A stretch of 64,000 nt of DNA from assembly GCF_907163135.1 (NCBI RefSeq), contig NZ_CAJQUA010000001.1:1131001-1195000 (forward strand). The letters are read 5' to 3'. Below are positions 17,884 to 27,224 of this stretch, one piece after another. The position numbers were made by a program, and so were the translations under genes. Below the pieces are notes generated by a model. That model saw only the letters and a program-made list of their open reading frames with translations. It did not search any database and was not told the DNA's origin. Source of the DNA: Brachymonas denitrificans. Lineage in GTDB: Bacteria > Pseudomonadota > Gammaproteobacteria > Burkholderiales > Burkholderiaceae_C. How positions within the stretch are numbered: position 1 is the first letter of the stretch; every line of letters begins with the position of its first letter.

Positions 17884-18750
17884 ATGGCCGAAACCGCCTT
17901 TCACAAGCTCCCCGCTCCTGCCAAGCTCAACCTGTTCCTGCACGTGGTGGGCCGGCAGGACAACGGCTACCACCTGCTGCAGTCGGTCTTCATGCTGATC
18001 GACTGGCAGGACTCGCTCGACTTCACGCTGCAAGCCGGCGGCACCATCACCCGCACCGAAGAAAGCGAACTACCGCTGCCGGCCGAAGACCTCTGCGTGC
18101 GCGCCGCGCGCAAGCTGCAGCAGGCCACGGGCTGCACGCTGGGCGCCCATATCCACCTGCGCAAGCAGATTCCCGCCGAAGCGGGCATGGGCGGCGGCTC
18201 ATCCGACGCCGCCACCTGCCTGATGGCGCTGAATCGCCTCTGGAACCTCCAGCTCTCGCCCGAACAGCTGGCCGCCATCGGCGTGGAGCTGGGCGCAGAT
18301 GTGCCCTTCTTCCTGTTCGGGCGCAACGCCTGGGCCGAGGGCATCGGCGAGAAGCTGCAGCCGGTGGAACTGCCTGCTTCCCGGTGGATCGTGGCCAAGC
18401 CTGACCAGGGCGTGCCGACCGGACCCATTTTTTCTTCACCCGACCTGAAACGCGACACAAAACCTGCTACACTCTCGGCTTTCGTTGCAGACGCTGACCC
18501 GTTTCATTACGGACACAACGACCTGCAACCGGTCGCCGAAAGGCTTTGCCCGCCGATCACCCAGGCCATCGCCTGGCTCGATCAGCAAGGACTGCAGGCA
18601 CGCATGACCGGTTCAGGCAGTGCAGTGTTTGCACAATTGCCCGCAGGGTTTGATGCCGACAAATTGCAACAGTCGGCCCCAGAAAAAAACTGGAAAATCA
18701 GAGTCTGCAGCAATTTGAGCCTCCATCCTCTGCTACAATGGAGAGCTTAA
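17884..18750 (+). CDS. ispE: 4-diphosphocytidyl-2-C-methyl-D-erythritol kinase IspE
   Basis: 288 aa GHMP kinase of the MEP isoprenoid pathway. Substrate lysine in PAPAKLNLFLH (K14), ATP loop PAEAGMGGGSSDAA at 97-110, catalytic Asp in GADVPFFLFG, and C-terminal MTGSGSAVFAQ. It begins 11 bases after lolB. The 3' half is locally AT-rich and contains promoter-like elements (TACACT at 18468, TACAAT at 18734) that may serve the tRNA-Gln and prs genes downstream. Confidence 0.97.
   Translation: MAETAFHKLPAPAKLNLFLHVVGRQDNGYHLLQSVFMLIDWQDSLDFTLQAGGTITRTEESELPLPAEDLCVRAARKLQQATGCTLGAHIHLRKQIPAEAGMGGGSSDAATCLMALNRLWNLQLSPEQLAAIGVELGADVPFFLFGRNAWAEGIGEKLQPVELPASRWIVAKPDQGVPTGPIFSSPDLKRDTKPATLSAFVADADPFHYGHNDLQPVAERLCPPITQAIAWLDQQGLQARMTGSGSAVFAQLPAGFDADKLQQSAPEKNWKIRVCSNLSLHPLLQWRA
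18734..18739 (+). promoter_or_regulatory. Candidate -10 element for tRNA-Gln inside the ispE 3' end
   Basis: TACAAT matches 5 of 6 consensus bases and would start RNA near 18746, 48 bases before the tRNA. No good -35 sits at 16-18 bases. TTGAGC is only 13 bases upstream, so the assignment is weak. Confidence 0.33.
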
Positions 18751-18793
18751 CGAAACGCACAAACGCTGGTTGCTTGCAGCAGCTGGCGTGTGT

Positions 18794-18870
18794 AGGGGAG
18801 TAGCCAAGTCGGTTAAGGCACCGGATTTTGATTCCGGCATGCGAGGGTTCGAATCCTTCCTCCCCTGCCA
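18794..18870 (+). tRNA. tRNA-Gln(TTG)
   Basis: 77 nt with encoded CCA. Acceptor AGGGGAG pairs with CTCCCCT, anticodon loop TTTTGAT with TTG, T-loop TTCGAAT. Its location between ispE and prs is conserved in Burkholderiales. Confidence 0.97.
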
Positions 18871-18901
18871 CACACCTTGTTCTCATCACCCAAAGTAAAT
18901 C

Positions 18902-18936
18902 GGCCATCATCGTGTTTCCACTGTTGATGGCCTTTT
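18902..18936 (+). terminator. Stem-loop with T-run between tRNA-Gln and prs
   Basis: GGCCATCA (18902-18909) pairs with TGATGGCC (18925-18932), then TTTT. It would end the tRNA-Gln transcript, but it stands only 22 bases before the prs start codon. prs must therefore be made by read-through, or the stem acts as an attenuator in its leader. Confidence 0.6.
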
Positions 18937-18954
18937 GTATTGCCGGAAGCTGAC

Positions 18955-19914
18955 ATGCAAAACTTCGATTCCGATTTCCTCGTCTTCACCGGTAACGCCA
19001 ACCCCAGTCTGGCGGAAGAAATCGTCAAATCGCTCGGCACCTCCCTGGGTGAGGTTCAGGTCGGCCGCTTCTCCGATGGCGAAGTCACCGTCGAGATCAA
19101 GCAGAACGTGCGCGCCCGCGACGTATTCATCGTCCAGCCCACCTGCGCCCCCACCAACGAAAACCTGATGGAACTGCTCATCATGGTCGACGCGCTCAAG
19201 CGTGCATCGGCCGAGCGCATCACGGCAGTCATTCCCTACTACGGCTACGCCCGCCAGGATCGCCGCCCGCGTTCCACCCGCGTGCCGATTTCCGCCAAGG
19301 TCGTGGCCAACCTGCTGCAGACCGTGGGCGTGCACCGCGTACTCACCATGGACCTGCACGCCGACCAGATCCAGGGCTTCTTCGACATTCCGGTGGACAA
19401 CATCTACGCCTCCCCGGTGCTGCTGAGCGACCTGCGCCAGAAGAACTACGAAGACCTGATCGTGGTCTCGCCCGACGTGGGCGGCGTGGTGCGCGCACGC
19501 GCCCTGGCCAAGCAGCTGGGCTGCGATCTGGCCATCATCGACAAGCGCCGTCCCAAGGCCAACGTCAGCGAAGTGATGAACATCATCGGTGACATCGACG
19601 GTCGCAACTGCGTGGTGATGGACGACATGATCGACACCGCCGGCACACTCGTGAAGGCTGCCGAGGTGCTCAAGGAGCGTGGCGCCAAGAGCGTATACGC
19701 CTATTGCACGCACCCCGTGTTCAGCGGCCCCGCCATCGAACGTATCGTCCAGGGCACGGCGCTGGACGAGGTCGTCGTGACCAACACCATTCCGCTGTCG
19801 CCGCAGGCGCAGCAGTGCAAACGCATTCGCCAGCTCTCCGTGGCTCCGCTGATCGCCGAGACGATCACGCGCATTGCCCACGGCGAGTCGGTCATGAGCA
19901 TGTTCTCGGAGTAA
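18955..19914 (+). CDS. prs: Ribose-phosphate pyrophosphokinase
   Basis: 319 aa from ATG at 18955 (GGAAG five bases before it). An ATG at 18940 would add 5 residues without a ribosome site. Makes PRPP from ribose 5-phosphate and ATP for purine, pyrimidine, His, Trp and NAD synthesis, so it feeds the NadC step encoded later in the window. Shows the class I pattern: [18 protein letters not shown], the [12 protein letters not shown] metal site, and the PRPP loop [13 protein letters not shown]. Confidence 0.98.
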   Translation: MQNFDSDFLVFTGNANPSLAEEIVKSLGTSLGEVQVGRFSDGEVTVEIKQNVRARDVFIVQPTCAPTNENLMELLIMVDALKRASAERITAVIPYYGYARQDRRPRSTRVPISAKVVANLLQTVGVHRVLTMDLHADQIQGFFDIPVDNIYASPVLLSDLRQKNYEDLIVVSPDVGGVVRARALAKQLGCDLAIIDKRRPKANVSEVMNIIGDIDGRNCVVMDDMIDTAGTLVKAAEVLKERGAKSVYAYCTHPVFSGPAIERIVQGTALDEVVVTNTIPLSPQAQQCKRIRQLSVAPLIAETITRIAHGESVMSMFSE

Positions 19915-19935
19915 TTCCACTCCGGAACCAATCGG

Positions 19936-19961
19936 GTGCACCGGATATCCGGTGCACTTTT
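19936..19961 (+). terminator. Rho-independent terminator after prs
   Basis: A perfect 22-base palindrome (19936-19957, arms GTGCACCGGAT) followed by TTTT. In RNA it folds as an 8-9 bp stem with an AUAU loop. Confidence 0.75.
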
Positions 19962-20011
19962 ACAACCTGGGTACACACTGGTCGCGGTGGTACCCCCAAT
20001 GGAGAAAACCC

Positions 20012-20623
20012 ATGAAAGTCGTCGCTTTTGAGCGCGCCAAGCAAGGTACGGGTGCGAGCCGCCGCCTGCGCAATGCTGGCAAGGCCCCCGGTATCATCTA
20101 CGGTGGCACCGCCGAACCCCAGCTGATCGAGCTGGATCACAACGCCCTGTGGCACGCCCTGAAGAAGGAAGCATTCCACTCTTCCATCCTGGATCTGGAA
20201 GTTGCCGGCAAGACCAGCCAGGTCGTGCTGCGAGACGTGCAGTACCACCCCTACAAGCAGCAAGTGCTGCACGTGGATTTCCAGCGCGTGTCCGCTACCG
20301 AAAAACTGCAGTTCAAGGTGCCGCTGCACTTCCTGGGTGAAAACGACTCCCCGGCCGTCAAGCTGGAGCAGTGCATGGTCGCCTACATCGTGACCGAACT
20401 GGAAGTCAGCTGCCTGCCGGCCGACCTGCCCGAGTTCATCGAAGTGGACCTGACCAAGGTCGTCAAGGGCGACGTGGTCAAGCTGAGCCAGATCCAGCTG
20501 CCCAAGGGCGTGGAAGCCATCGCCCACGGCGAAGAAGACCCGGTGCTGGCCAGCGTTGTGGCCCCGAAAGGCCCCGGTGCCGACGAAGAAGCTGCCGAAG
20601 GCGAAGAGCCCGCAGCCGAGTAA
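20012..20623 (+). CDS. rplY: 50S ribosomal protein L25/general stress protein Ctc
   Basis: 203 aa from ATG at 20012 with GGAG 7 bases upstream. The frame is open back to 19952, but the family starts [12 protein letters not shown]. This is the long Ctc form: an N-terminal L25 domain that binds 5S rRNA (about 1-90) and a C-terminal TL5/CTC beta domain, ending in an acidic tail ([14 protein letters not shown]). Order prs-rplY-pth is conserved in many bacteria. Confidence 0.96.
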   Translation: MKVVAFERAKQGTGASRRLRNAGKAPGIIYGGTAEPQLIELDHNALWHALKKEAFHSSILDLEVAGKTSQVVLRDVQYHPYKQQVLHVDFQRVSATEKLQFKVPLHFLGENDSPAVKLEQCMVAYIVTELEVSCLPADLPEFIEVDLTKVVKGDVVKLSQIQLPKGVEAIAHGEEDPVLASVVAPKGPGADEEAAEGEEPAAE

Positions 20624-20646
20624 TTCCGGCCTGCATCGTCAGCAAG

Positions 20647-20669
20647 AAGCCCACTTCGGTGGGCTTTTT
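20647..20669 (+). terminator. Rho-independent terminator after rplY
   Basis: AAGCCCAC, tetraloop TTCG, GTGGGCTT, then TTT. UUCG tetraloop and 8 bp stem. pth begins 28 bases later and probably needs its own start or read-through. Confidence 0.85.
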
Positions 20670-20696
20670 CATGCCCTGCACTTACACTATCTCGCC

Positions 20697-21269
20697 ATGA
20701 TTCAATTGATCGTCGGCCTGGGCAACCCGGGCCCGGAATACGAAGCCACCCGCCACAATGCCGGTTTCTGGTGGGCCGAAGCAGCAGCGCGCAAGCTGGG
20801 CATCACGCTCAACCAGGAGCGCAGCTATTTCGCCCAGGTGGGCCGCACCAACGTCGCCGGCCATCCGGTGTGGGTGATGCTGCCGCAGACCTTCATGAAC
20901 CGTTCAGGCCAGGCTGTGGGTGCGCTGGCGCGCTTCTTCAAGATTCCGTCCGAGAACATCCTGGTGGTGCATGACGAACTGGACCTGGAGCCCGGCCAGG
21001 TCAAGCTGAAAAAAGGCGGCGGGCATGCCGGCCATAACGGGCTGCGCGACATCCATGCGCAACTGGGTACGCCGGACTACTGGCGCCTGCGCCTGGGCAT
21101 CGGCCATCCTGGCGTGAAGTCCGAAGTGGTGAACTGGGTGCTGAAGAAGCCCTCGCTCGATCACCGCATTGCCATCGAGCAGGCCATCGACCACAGCCTG
21201 CGCGCCCTGCCCGACCTGCTGGCGGGCGACATGGTGAAGGCGACCAAGGACATCCATACGGCGCCTTGA
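20697..21269 (+). CDS. pth: Peptidyl-tRNA hydrolase
   Basis: 190 aa from ATG at 20697 ([15 protein letters not shown]). Recycles tRNA from peptidyl-tRNA that drops off the ribosome. Catalytic H20 lies in ATRHNAG, with the [12 protein letters not shown] and [20 protein letters not shown] segments. No Shine-Dalgarno is visible before the ATG. TACACT lies 9-14 bases upstream, so a very short or absent leader is possible. Confidence 0.97.
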   Translation: MIQLIVGLGNPGPEYEATRHNAGFWWAEAAARKLGITLNQERSYFAQVGRTNVAGHPVWVMLPQTFMNRSGQAVGALARFFKIPSENILVVHDELDLEPGQVKLKKGGGHAGHNGLRDIHAQLGTPDYWRLRLGIGHPGVKSEVVNWVLKKPSLDHRIAIEQAIDHSLRALPDLLAGDMVKATKDIHTAP

Positions 21270-21295
21270 CGACGGCTGCCGCGCACCGATGGCGT

Positions 21296-21325
21296 GGCGC
21301 CTGCCTGCGTCAGGCGAGCGGCGCC
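21296..21325. terminator. Nested GC-rich stem-loop between convergent pth and ferredoxin genes
   Basis: Outer arms GGCGCC (21296-21301, 21320-21325) and inner arms GCCTG/CAGGC (21303-21307, 21311-21315). No T-run. Its place in the 84-base convergent spacer suggests a barrier to both transcripts, with low certainty. Confidence 0.35.
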
Positions 21326-21353
21326 CTGTACGCCGGGAGTCGCCCGGCCGAAA

Positions 21354-21638
<285 letters not shown>

Positions 21639-21733
21639 TCAGGGGGTCCCTCGGTCGAAGGACAAAACGCCGCTATTATCGCAAGTGCGGCGGCGCCTTG
21701 CCGCCATTTGCTGTCCGTATCCACTTCTGCCTC

Positions 21734-22693
21734 ATGGGTCTGTATCTTGCCAAACGCCTGCTCAGCCTGCTGCTGACCCTGCTGTTCACATCGGTGGTGG
21801 TGTTTGGCGTGCTGGAAGTGCTGCCCGGCAATGCCGCCCAGGTGATGCTGGGGCCGGACGCCAGCCCCGAAGCCGTGGCCGAGCTCTCGCGCCAGCTGGG
21901 GCTGCATCTGCCAGTGCATACGCGCTACCTGGCCTGGGCCGGCGGCCTGCTGCAGGGCGACATGGGCATCAGCCATGCCTACAGCAGCCCGGTCTGGCCG
22001 CTGATTGCCGAGCGGCTCGCACTCACCATCCCGCTGGCCGTGTTTGCCATGCTCATCACCAGCGTGCTGGCACTGGTGATCGGCATCTATGCGGCTTCTC
22101 GCCACAACAAGCCGGCCGATATCGCGGTGATGGGAATCAGCCAGATCGGCATGGCGGTGCCCAATTTCTGGTTTGCGATCGTGCTGATCCTGGTGTTTTC
22201 GGTGCAGCTGCAGTGGTTCAGCGCCGGCGGCTTCGATGGCTGGCGCGCAGGCTTCTGGAGCGGCTTGCAGAGCCTGTTGCTGCCGGCGATTGCGCTGGCG
22301 GTGGTGCAGACAGCGATTCTGGCGCGCATCACGCGCTCGTCGGTGCTGGAGGTGATGCAGGAGGATTTCGTGCGCACGGCACGCGCGCGCGGCCTGAGCG
22401 AGCGCGCGACACTGTGGCGCCATGTGCTGCGCAACGCCATGATTCCGGTGCTGACGGTGATGGGGCTGCAGTTTGCCAACCTGCTGGCGGGCACCATCGT
22501 GGTGGAGAACGTGTTTTTCCTGCCTGGGCTCGGGCGGCTGATTTTCCAGAGCATTGCCAACCGGGATCTGGTGGTGGTGCGCAACTGCGTGATGCTGCTG
22601 GCCGCGATGGTGATCGTGGTGAACTTCGTGGTGGATGTGCTGTATGCGGCGATTGATCCGCGCCTGCGCCACCGGGGGGGGAGCAGCCAGTGA
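21734..22693 (+). CDS. Dipeptide/oligopeptide ABC transporter permease (DppB-like)
   Basis: 319 aa from ATG at 21734, which starts the first membrane helix (MGLYLAKRLLSLLLTLLFTS). In-frame ATG at 21698 would add 12 residues without a clear reason. Six membrane spans and the EAA loop DFVRTARARGLSERATLWRH identify the inner-membrane permease of peptide importers. The last codons contain a run of eight G residues (22674-22681) just before the stop, which overlaps the GTG start of the next permease. Confidence 0.9.
   Translation: MGLYLAKRLLSLLLTLLFTSVVVFGVLEVLPGNAAQVMLGPDASPEAVAELSRQLGLHLPVHTRYLAWAGGLLQGDMGISHAYSSPVWPLIAERLALTIPLAVFAMLITSVLALVIGIYAASRHNKPADIAVMGISQIGMAVPNFWFAIVLILVFSVQLQWFSAGGFDGWRAGFWSGLQSLLLPAIALAVVQTAILARITRSSVLEVMQEDFVRTARARGLSERATLWRHVLRNAMIPVLTVMGLQFANLLAGTIVVENVFFLPGLGRLIFQSIANRDLVVVRNCVMLLAAMVIVVNFVVDVLYAAIDPRLRHRGGSSQ
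22674..22681 (+). repeat. G8 homopolymer at the permease-permease junction
   Basis: Encodes Arg-Gly-Gly near the C-terminus of the first permease, nine bases before its stop. Gain or loss of a G would change the last residues and shift the stop that is coupled to the next gene. Confidence 0.7.
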
Positions 22694-23604
22694 ACACGCC
22701 AGCCAAGGTTTCCGGCTCCCATGCCATGACACCCGCCGCGACCACCGTGACCAGTGCACCGCGCGTGAACCGCCTGCGTGCCCGTGCCTGGCGCCATCCG
22801 GGCCTGTGGATCGGTGGCGGGCTGACGCTGCTGCTGGTGTTGGCCGCCCTGCTCTCCTACGTCTGGACCCCTTGGCCGCCGCTGGAGATGCACCTGGAAC
22901 GCAAGCTGCTGCCGCCCAGCGCCAGTCACTGGCTTGGCACAGACGTGATGGGGCGCGACGTGGTGTCGCAGCTGCTGGTAGGCGCGCGCAGCTCGATCTT
23001 CGTGGGGGTGATTGCCGTGGGTATCGGTCTGGTCATCGGCACGGCTCTGGGCCTGCTGGCCGCCGCGCGGCGTGGCTGGGTCGAAGAACTGATCCTGCGC
23101 ATGACCGACGTCACCTTCGCATTTCCGGCCATCCTCACCGCCATCATGCTGGCCGCCGTATGGGGACCGGGCATGGTCAACGCCATGATCGCCATTGGCA
23201 TCTTCAACATCCCGACCTTCATCCGGGTGACGCGCGCCGGCGCCAATGCGTTGTGGACGCGCGAGTTCGTGCTGGCGGCGCGCGCCTGCGGCAAGAACCG
23301 CTGGCGCATTACCTGGGAGCACATCCTGCCCAACATCCTGGCCATCCTGATCGTGCAGGCCAGCATCCAGTTTGCCATTGCCATCCTGGCCGAGGCCGCG
23401 CTGTCCTACCTGGGCCTGGGCACGCAGCCGCCGCAACCGAGCTGGGGCCGCATGCTGGCCGATGCACAGACGCTGATGTTCAGCCATCCCATGCTGGCGG
23501 TGTATCCGGGGGTGGCGATTGCGCTGGCGGTGCTGGGGCTGAACTTCCTGGGCGACGCCCTGCGTGACCTGCTCGACCCCAAGATCAGCGAGGGAGGCCG
23601 CTGA
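22690..23604 (+). CDS. Dipeptide/oligopeptide ABC transporter permease (DppC-like), GTG start
   Basis: 304 aa. GTG at 22690 overlaps the stop of the first permease (GTGA), so translation is coupled. The N-terminal OppC segment is followed by HWLGTDVMGRDVVSQLLVGARSS, of which LGTDVMGRDV is the family signature, and the EAA loop EFVLAARACGKNRWRITWEH. Six spans. It forms the channel with the DppB-like subunit. Confidence 0.92.
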   Translation: MNTPAKVSGSHAMTPAATTVTSAPRVNRLRARAWRHPGLWIGGGLTLLLVLAALLSYVWTPWPPLEMHLERKLLPPSASHWLGTDVMGRDVVSQLLVGARSSIFVGVIAVGIGLVIGTALGLLAAARRGWVEELILRMTDVTFAFPAILTAIMLAAVWGPGMVNAMIAIGIFNIPTFIRVTRAGANALWTREFVLAARACGKNRWRITWEHILPNILAILIVQASIQFAIAILAEAALSYLGLGTQPPQPSWGRMLADAQTLMFSHPMLAVYPGVAIALAVLGLNFLGDALRDLLDPKISEGGR

Positions 23605-24668
23605 TGGCATTGCTGGAAGTCCGCGACCTGAACGTGATGGTGCGCACCCATCGGGGTGTGGCAGCCGCCGTGCGCAACATGCGCTTCACGCTGGAGCGCG
23701 GCGAAACCCTGGGCGTGATCGGCGAATCGGGCAGCGGCAAGACGCTGGCCATGCTGGCCCTGATGGGCCTGCTGCCGCGCAACGCCTGGGCAGAAGGCAG
23801 CATCGTGTTCAATGGGCAGGAGCTGGTAGGAGCCAGCGAAAAGACATTGTGCGCCCTGCGTGGCGATGATTTGGGGATGGTGTTCCAAGAGCCCATGACG
23901 GCACTGGATCCACTGCAGCGCATCGGCGACCAGGTGGCCGAGCCGCTGCGCCAGCACCGCGCCATGGACCGGCGGGCAGCGTTGGCCCATGCGGTCGAAC
24001 TGCTGGACCGGGTCGGCATTCCCGATGCACGTGAGCGGCTGAACGACTATCCGCACCAGTTTTCCGGCGGACAGCGCCAGCGCATCATGATCGCGGCCGC
24101 GCTGGCCTGTGACCCGGATGTGCTGATCGCCGACGAGCCAACCACGGCGCTGGACGTGACAGTGCAGGCGCAGATCCTGAACCTGTTGCGCGACCTGGTG
24201 GCCGAACGCGGCATGGCGCTGATCCTGATCAGCCATGACCTGGCCGTGATTGCGCGCAATGTGCAGCGCATGATGGTGCTGTACGCAGGTGCCGTGGCCG
24301 AATCGGGCAGCACGAGCGAAGTCTTTGCGCGCATGGCGCACCCCTATACCCGTGCGCTGCTGGCGGCACGCCCGCGCATTGGTGCGCCACGCGGTGCGCC
24401 CTTGCAGACCATTCCGGGTCGCGTGCCGGACATGTTCACGCCACCGCCCGGATGCCGCTTCGCCGGCCGCTGCAGCTTCGTGCAGGACGATTGCCGTGGG
24501 CAGGAGCCGCCGCTGTTCGCGGTACCCGTCCATGCAACCCCGCAAGCAATACACGGCGGCACACCAGAGATATTGTCAGCGCAGGCGGCCATAGCGGTAG
24601 ACACAGGGCGCCAGACACCGTCTGTCCCTCATCTGGCGCGTTGTTATCACATGCAGCTCACGCCATGA
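23604..24668 (+). CDS. Peptide ABC transporter ATP-binding subunit (DppD-like)
   Basis: 354 aa. Walker A GESGSGKT, signature FSGGQRQR, Walker [15 protein letters not shown]-loop ISHD, and the C-terminal oligopeptide-transporter motif with CRFAGRC and a further cysteine that bind an iron-sulfur cluster in some DppD proteins. ATG overlaps the permease stop by one base (TGATG). The tail beyond residue 310 is longer than usual and poorly conserved. Confidence 0.93.
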   Translation: MALLEVRDLNVMVRTHRGVAAAVRNMRFTLERGETLGVIGESGSGKTLAMLALMGLLPRNAWAEGSIVFNGQELVGASEKTLCALRGDDLGMVFQEPMTALDPLQRIGDQVAEPLRQHRAMDRRAALAHAVELLDRVGIPDARERLNDYPHQFSGGQRQRIMIAAALACDPDVLIADEPTTALDVTVQAQILNLLRDLVAERGMALILISHDLAVIARNVQRMMVLYAGAVAESGSTSEVFARMAHPYTRALLAARPRIGAPRGAPLQTIPGRVPDMFTPPPGCRFAGRCSFVQDDCRGQEPPLFAVPVHATPQAIHGGTPEILSAQAAIAVDTGRQTPSVPHLARCYHMQLTP

Positions 24669-25450
24669 CGACTCCGCTGCTCCAGGTTACCGATCTCAAG
24701 CGCCACTACCGGCAGCGCCGGCAGAGCCTGTTCGTGCCGCCGCGCATCACGCGGGCGCTGGATGGCGTGACGCTCAGCCTGCAGGCCGGCCAGAGCCTTG
24801 GCATCGTGGGCGAATCGGGCAGCGGCAAGAGCACGCTGGCCCGGCTGGTGATGGCGCTGGACCAGCCGACCAGCGGCACGGTGGAGATTCTCGGGCGCAA
24901 GGTGCATGCGCTGCCGCCGCGTGAGCTGCAACAGGCCCGACGGGATTTCCAGATGGTGTTCCAGGATCCCTATGCCTCGCTCGATCCGCGCCAGGATATC
25001 GAGCGCATCGTGACCGAGCCGCTGCACACCTACGGCGCAGGAACCGAGGCGCTGCGCGCCCAGGCCATCGACGCCCTGCATGCCGTGGGCCTGCAGGAAG
25101 CCGACCTGGACAAGTATCCGCACGAGTTTTCGGGCGGCCAACGCCAGCGTATCGCCATCGCACGCGCGCTGATCAGCAGTCCCAAGCTGATCGTGGCGGA
25201 CGAGCCGGTGAGCGCGCTGGATGTGTCGGTGCAGGCGCAGGTGCTGAACCTGATCCGGCGGCTGCAGACCGAACACGGCATCAGCTTCATGCTGATCAGC
25301 CACGATCTGGCCGTGGTACACCATGTGTGCGACCAGATCGCGGTGCTGTATCAGGGCAAGGTGGTGGAATATGCGCCGACCGAGCAGTTGTTTGCCGAAC
25401 CGCAGCATCCCTATACGCGCCAGTTGCTGGCCGCCGCACCACTGCTGTAA
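24665..25450 (+). CDS. Peptide ABC transporter ATP-binding subunit (DppF-like)
   Basis: 261 aa from ATG at 24665, overlapping the DppD-like stop (ATGA). The frame is open far upstream inside dppD, but the family start is [15 protein letters not shown]. Walker A GESGSGKS, Q-loop MVFQDPYASLDPR, signature FSGGQRQR, Walker B LIVADEPVSALD. At 261 aa it is shorter than most DppF proteins (about 320): it stops soon after HPYTRQLLAAAP and lacks the C-terminal oligo_HPY zone. Confidence 0.92.
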   Translation: MTTPLLQVTDLKRHYRQRRQSLFVPPRITRALDGVTLSLQAGQSLGIVGESGSGKSTLARLVMALDQPTSGTVEILGRKVHALPPRELQQARRDFQMVFQDPYASLDPRQDIERIVTEPLHTYGAGTEALRAQAIDALHAVGLQEADLDKYPHEFSGGQRQRIAIARALISSPKLIVADEPVSALDVSVQAQVLNLIRRLQTEHGISFMLISHDLAVVHHVCDQIAVLYQGKVVEYAPTEQLFAEPQHPYTRQLLAAAPLL

Positions 25451-25471
25451 GGCCGGGTTTCGGAAACGGAG

Positions 25472-25495
25472 AGGCACCCACAAGAAGTGGGCGCC
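25472..25495. terminator. Stem-loop between the convergent transporter genes
   Basis: Ten-base arms (AGGCACCCAC and GTGGGCGCCT) with one mismatch around AAGAA. Only GTTC follows on the plus strand, so it is a weak terminator candidate for the permease-ATPase operon. Confidence 0.4.
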
Positions 25496-25550
25496 TGTTC
25501 ACGCAATGTCAAAAAGCGTCACCGCTACAGGCGGGCGCTCCGGCAAGCCA

Positions 25551-27044
25551 TCAGCCCCACGACAGCGCCGACAGGTCGTTGACAAACACCGGCATGTCCT
25601 TCCACACGCCCTTGAGCTTGCTGCTGCCCACGGTGATCCACTGCGGCTGGTACAGGTAGGCGCTGACGGCATCCGACGCCACGAGGCGCTGCGCCTCGGC
25701 GAGCTGGCGCGCGCGCTGCTCGGGATCGGCCGTCTGGTTGATGCTGGCAAACAGCGCGTTGAAGGCCTCGGACTGGTAGTTCCAGTAGTAGTCCGGCTTG
25801 GCGAAGTTGCCGAAATCGAAAGGTTCGACATGGCTGATGATGGTCATGTCGTAGTCCTTCTGGCCATAGACGTTGCTCAGCCACTGGGCCCACTCGATGT
25901 TTTCGAGCCTGGCCGTGATGCCGACCTTGGCCAGCATGGCAGCGATCACCTCGCCGCCCTGGCGCGCGTAGGGCGGCGGGGGCAGCTTGATGGTGATTTT
26001 GAGGTCCTTCACGCCAGCTTCCTGCAGCAGCAGCCTGGCCTTTTCGGGATCGTAGGGGTTGACGCCGGTGGTGTCCACGTAGCCCAGCGCGCCCGGCACA
26101 TAGTAGCTGCCGATCGGCACGCCAAAGCCGTCTGCCGCACCGTCGATCACGCCCTTGCGGTCGATGGCCGCGGAAATGGCGCGGCGCACGCGCACATCGT
26201 CCAGGGGCTTGCGCGCGTTGTTAATGGCCAGGATGGTCTTGGCACGCGAGGCACCCACCAGTACCTGGAAGCGCTTGTCGGTCTTGAACTGGTCCAGGCT
26301 GCGCGCCACCTGCACGCGCGAGAACAGATCCACGTCGCCGGACAGCAGCGCCGCAGCCTGCGCCGCGGTGTCGGAGATGAAGCGGAAGGTTGCGGCCTGG
26401 ATGGCAATCTTGTCGGCCGCACGGTATTCGGGCCATTTCTTCAGCGACAGCGATGCGCCCTTGCGCCACTGGTCCAGCAGGTACGGGCCGGTGCCCACCG
26501 GAGCCGTGGCGTTGCTGGCCACGCTCTTGGGTTCGACGATGATGGCCGTGCCCTGCCCCAGCAGGAAAGGCAGATCCGGATTGGGCTCGGTGCCCTGCAG
26601 CACCACGGTGTATGCGTCGGGCGTGCTGATGCCGCTGAAGCTGGCAAACAGGCGCTTGTCCTTGTTGGTGCTCTTCTCACCGGCTGCGCGCTCGAAGGAG
26701 AACTTGACGGTTTCGGCATTGAAGGGCTCGCCGTTGTGGAACCTCGCATCCTTGCGCAGATGGAAGGTCCAGGTCTTCTGGTCGGCCGACTCCCACTTTT
26801 CCGCCAGCAAGGGCTGCACCGAACCGTCGGGCTGGATCTTGGTGAGCGTTTCGAAGATGTTGTAGAGCGTGATCTCGGAAATGGCCGAGGCCGCGCCGGC
26901 CGTGGGATCCAGCCCCGGCGGCTCAAGCACCATGCCCAACGTCAGGTCGCTCTTGCGCTCCTTGGCACAGCCCGCCTGCAGGCTGAGCGCACCCGCGCCC
27001 ACCGTCCAGGCAAGACCCGAAAGCAGTACTGATCGACGATCCAT
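25551..27044 (-). CDS. Peptide ABC transporter substrate-binding lipoprotein (SBP family 5)
   Basis: 497 aa from ATG at 27044 (MDRRSVLLSGLAWTVGAGAL). A lipobox-like LQAGC near residue 26 predicts lipid anchoring, and the RR pair gives a Tat-like n-region. Family-5 marks: LAEKWESADQKTWTFHLRKD and FHNGEPFNAETVKFS, plus the C-terminal YLYQPQWITVGSSK segment. It is the likely binding protein for the permease and ATPase genes, but it faces them on the other strand, so it has its own promoter and can be expressed separately. Confidence 0.9.
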   Translation of the reverse strand: MDRRSVLLSGLAWTVGAGALSLQAGCAKERKSDLTLGMVLEPPGLDPTAGAASAISEITLYNIFETLTKIQPDGSVQPLLAEKWESADQKTWTFHLRKDARFHNGEPFNAETVKFSFERAAGEKSTNKDKRLFASFSGISTPDAYTVVLQGTEPNPDLPFLLGQGTAIIVEPKSVASNATAPVGTGPYLLDQWRKGASLSLKKWPEYRAADKIAIQAATFRFISDTAAQAAALLSGDVDLFSRVQVARSLDQFKTDKRFQVLVGASRAKTILAINNARKPLDDVRVRRAISAAIDRKGVIDGAADGFGVPIGSYYVPGALGYVDTTGVNPYDPEKARLLLQEAGVKDLKITIKLPPPPYARQGGEVIAAMLAKVGITARLENIEWAQWLSNVYGQKDYDMTIISHVEPFDFGNFAKPDYYWNYQSEAFNALFASINQTADPEQRARQLAEAQRLVASDAVSAYLYQPQWITVGSSKLKGVWKDMPVFVNDLSALSWG

Positions 27045-27224
27045 TCCGATTCTCCCAATGGCCCGCCATGCGGGCATGCATGCTGCACTGCAGCGTTTGA
27101 GGGTTTTATACCACTGCTATGCCGCCCGGGAAGCCCGAAATGCGGATTGCGGGGGCGATGTGACTTATTGCACGATCCACAGGCCCGGTGCCCCGTTGCG
27201 GTGAATGCCTGGTGTGGCAGGGCT

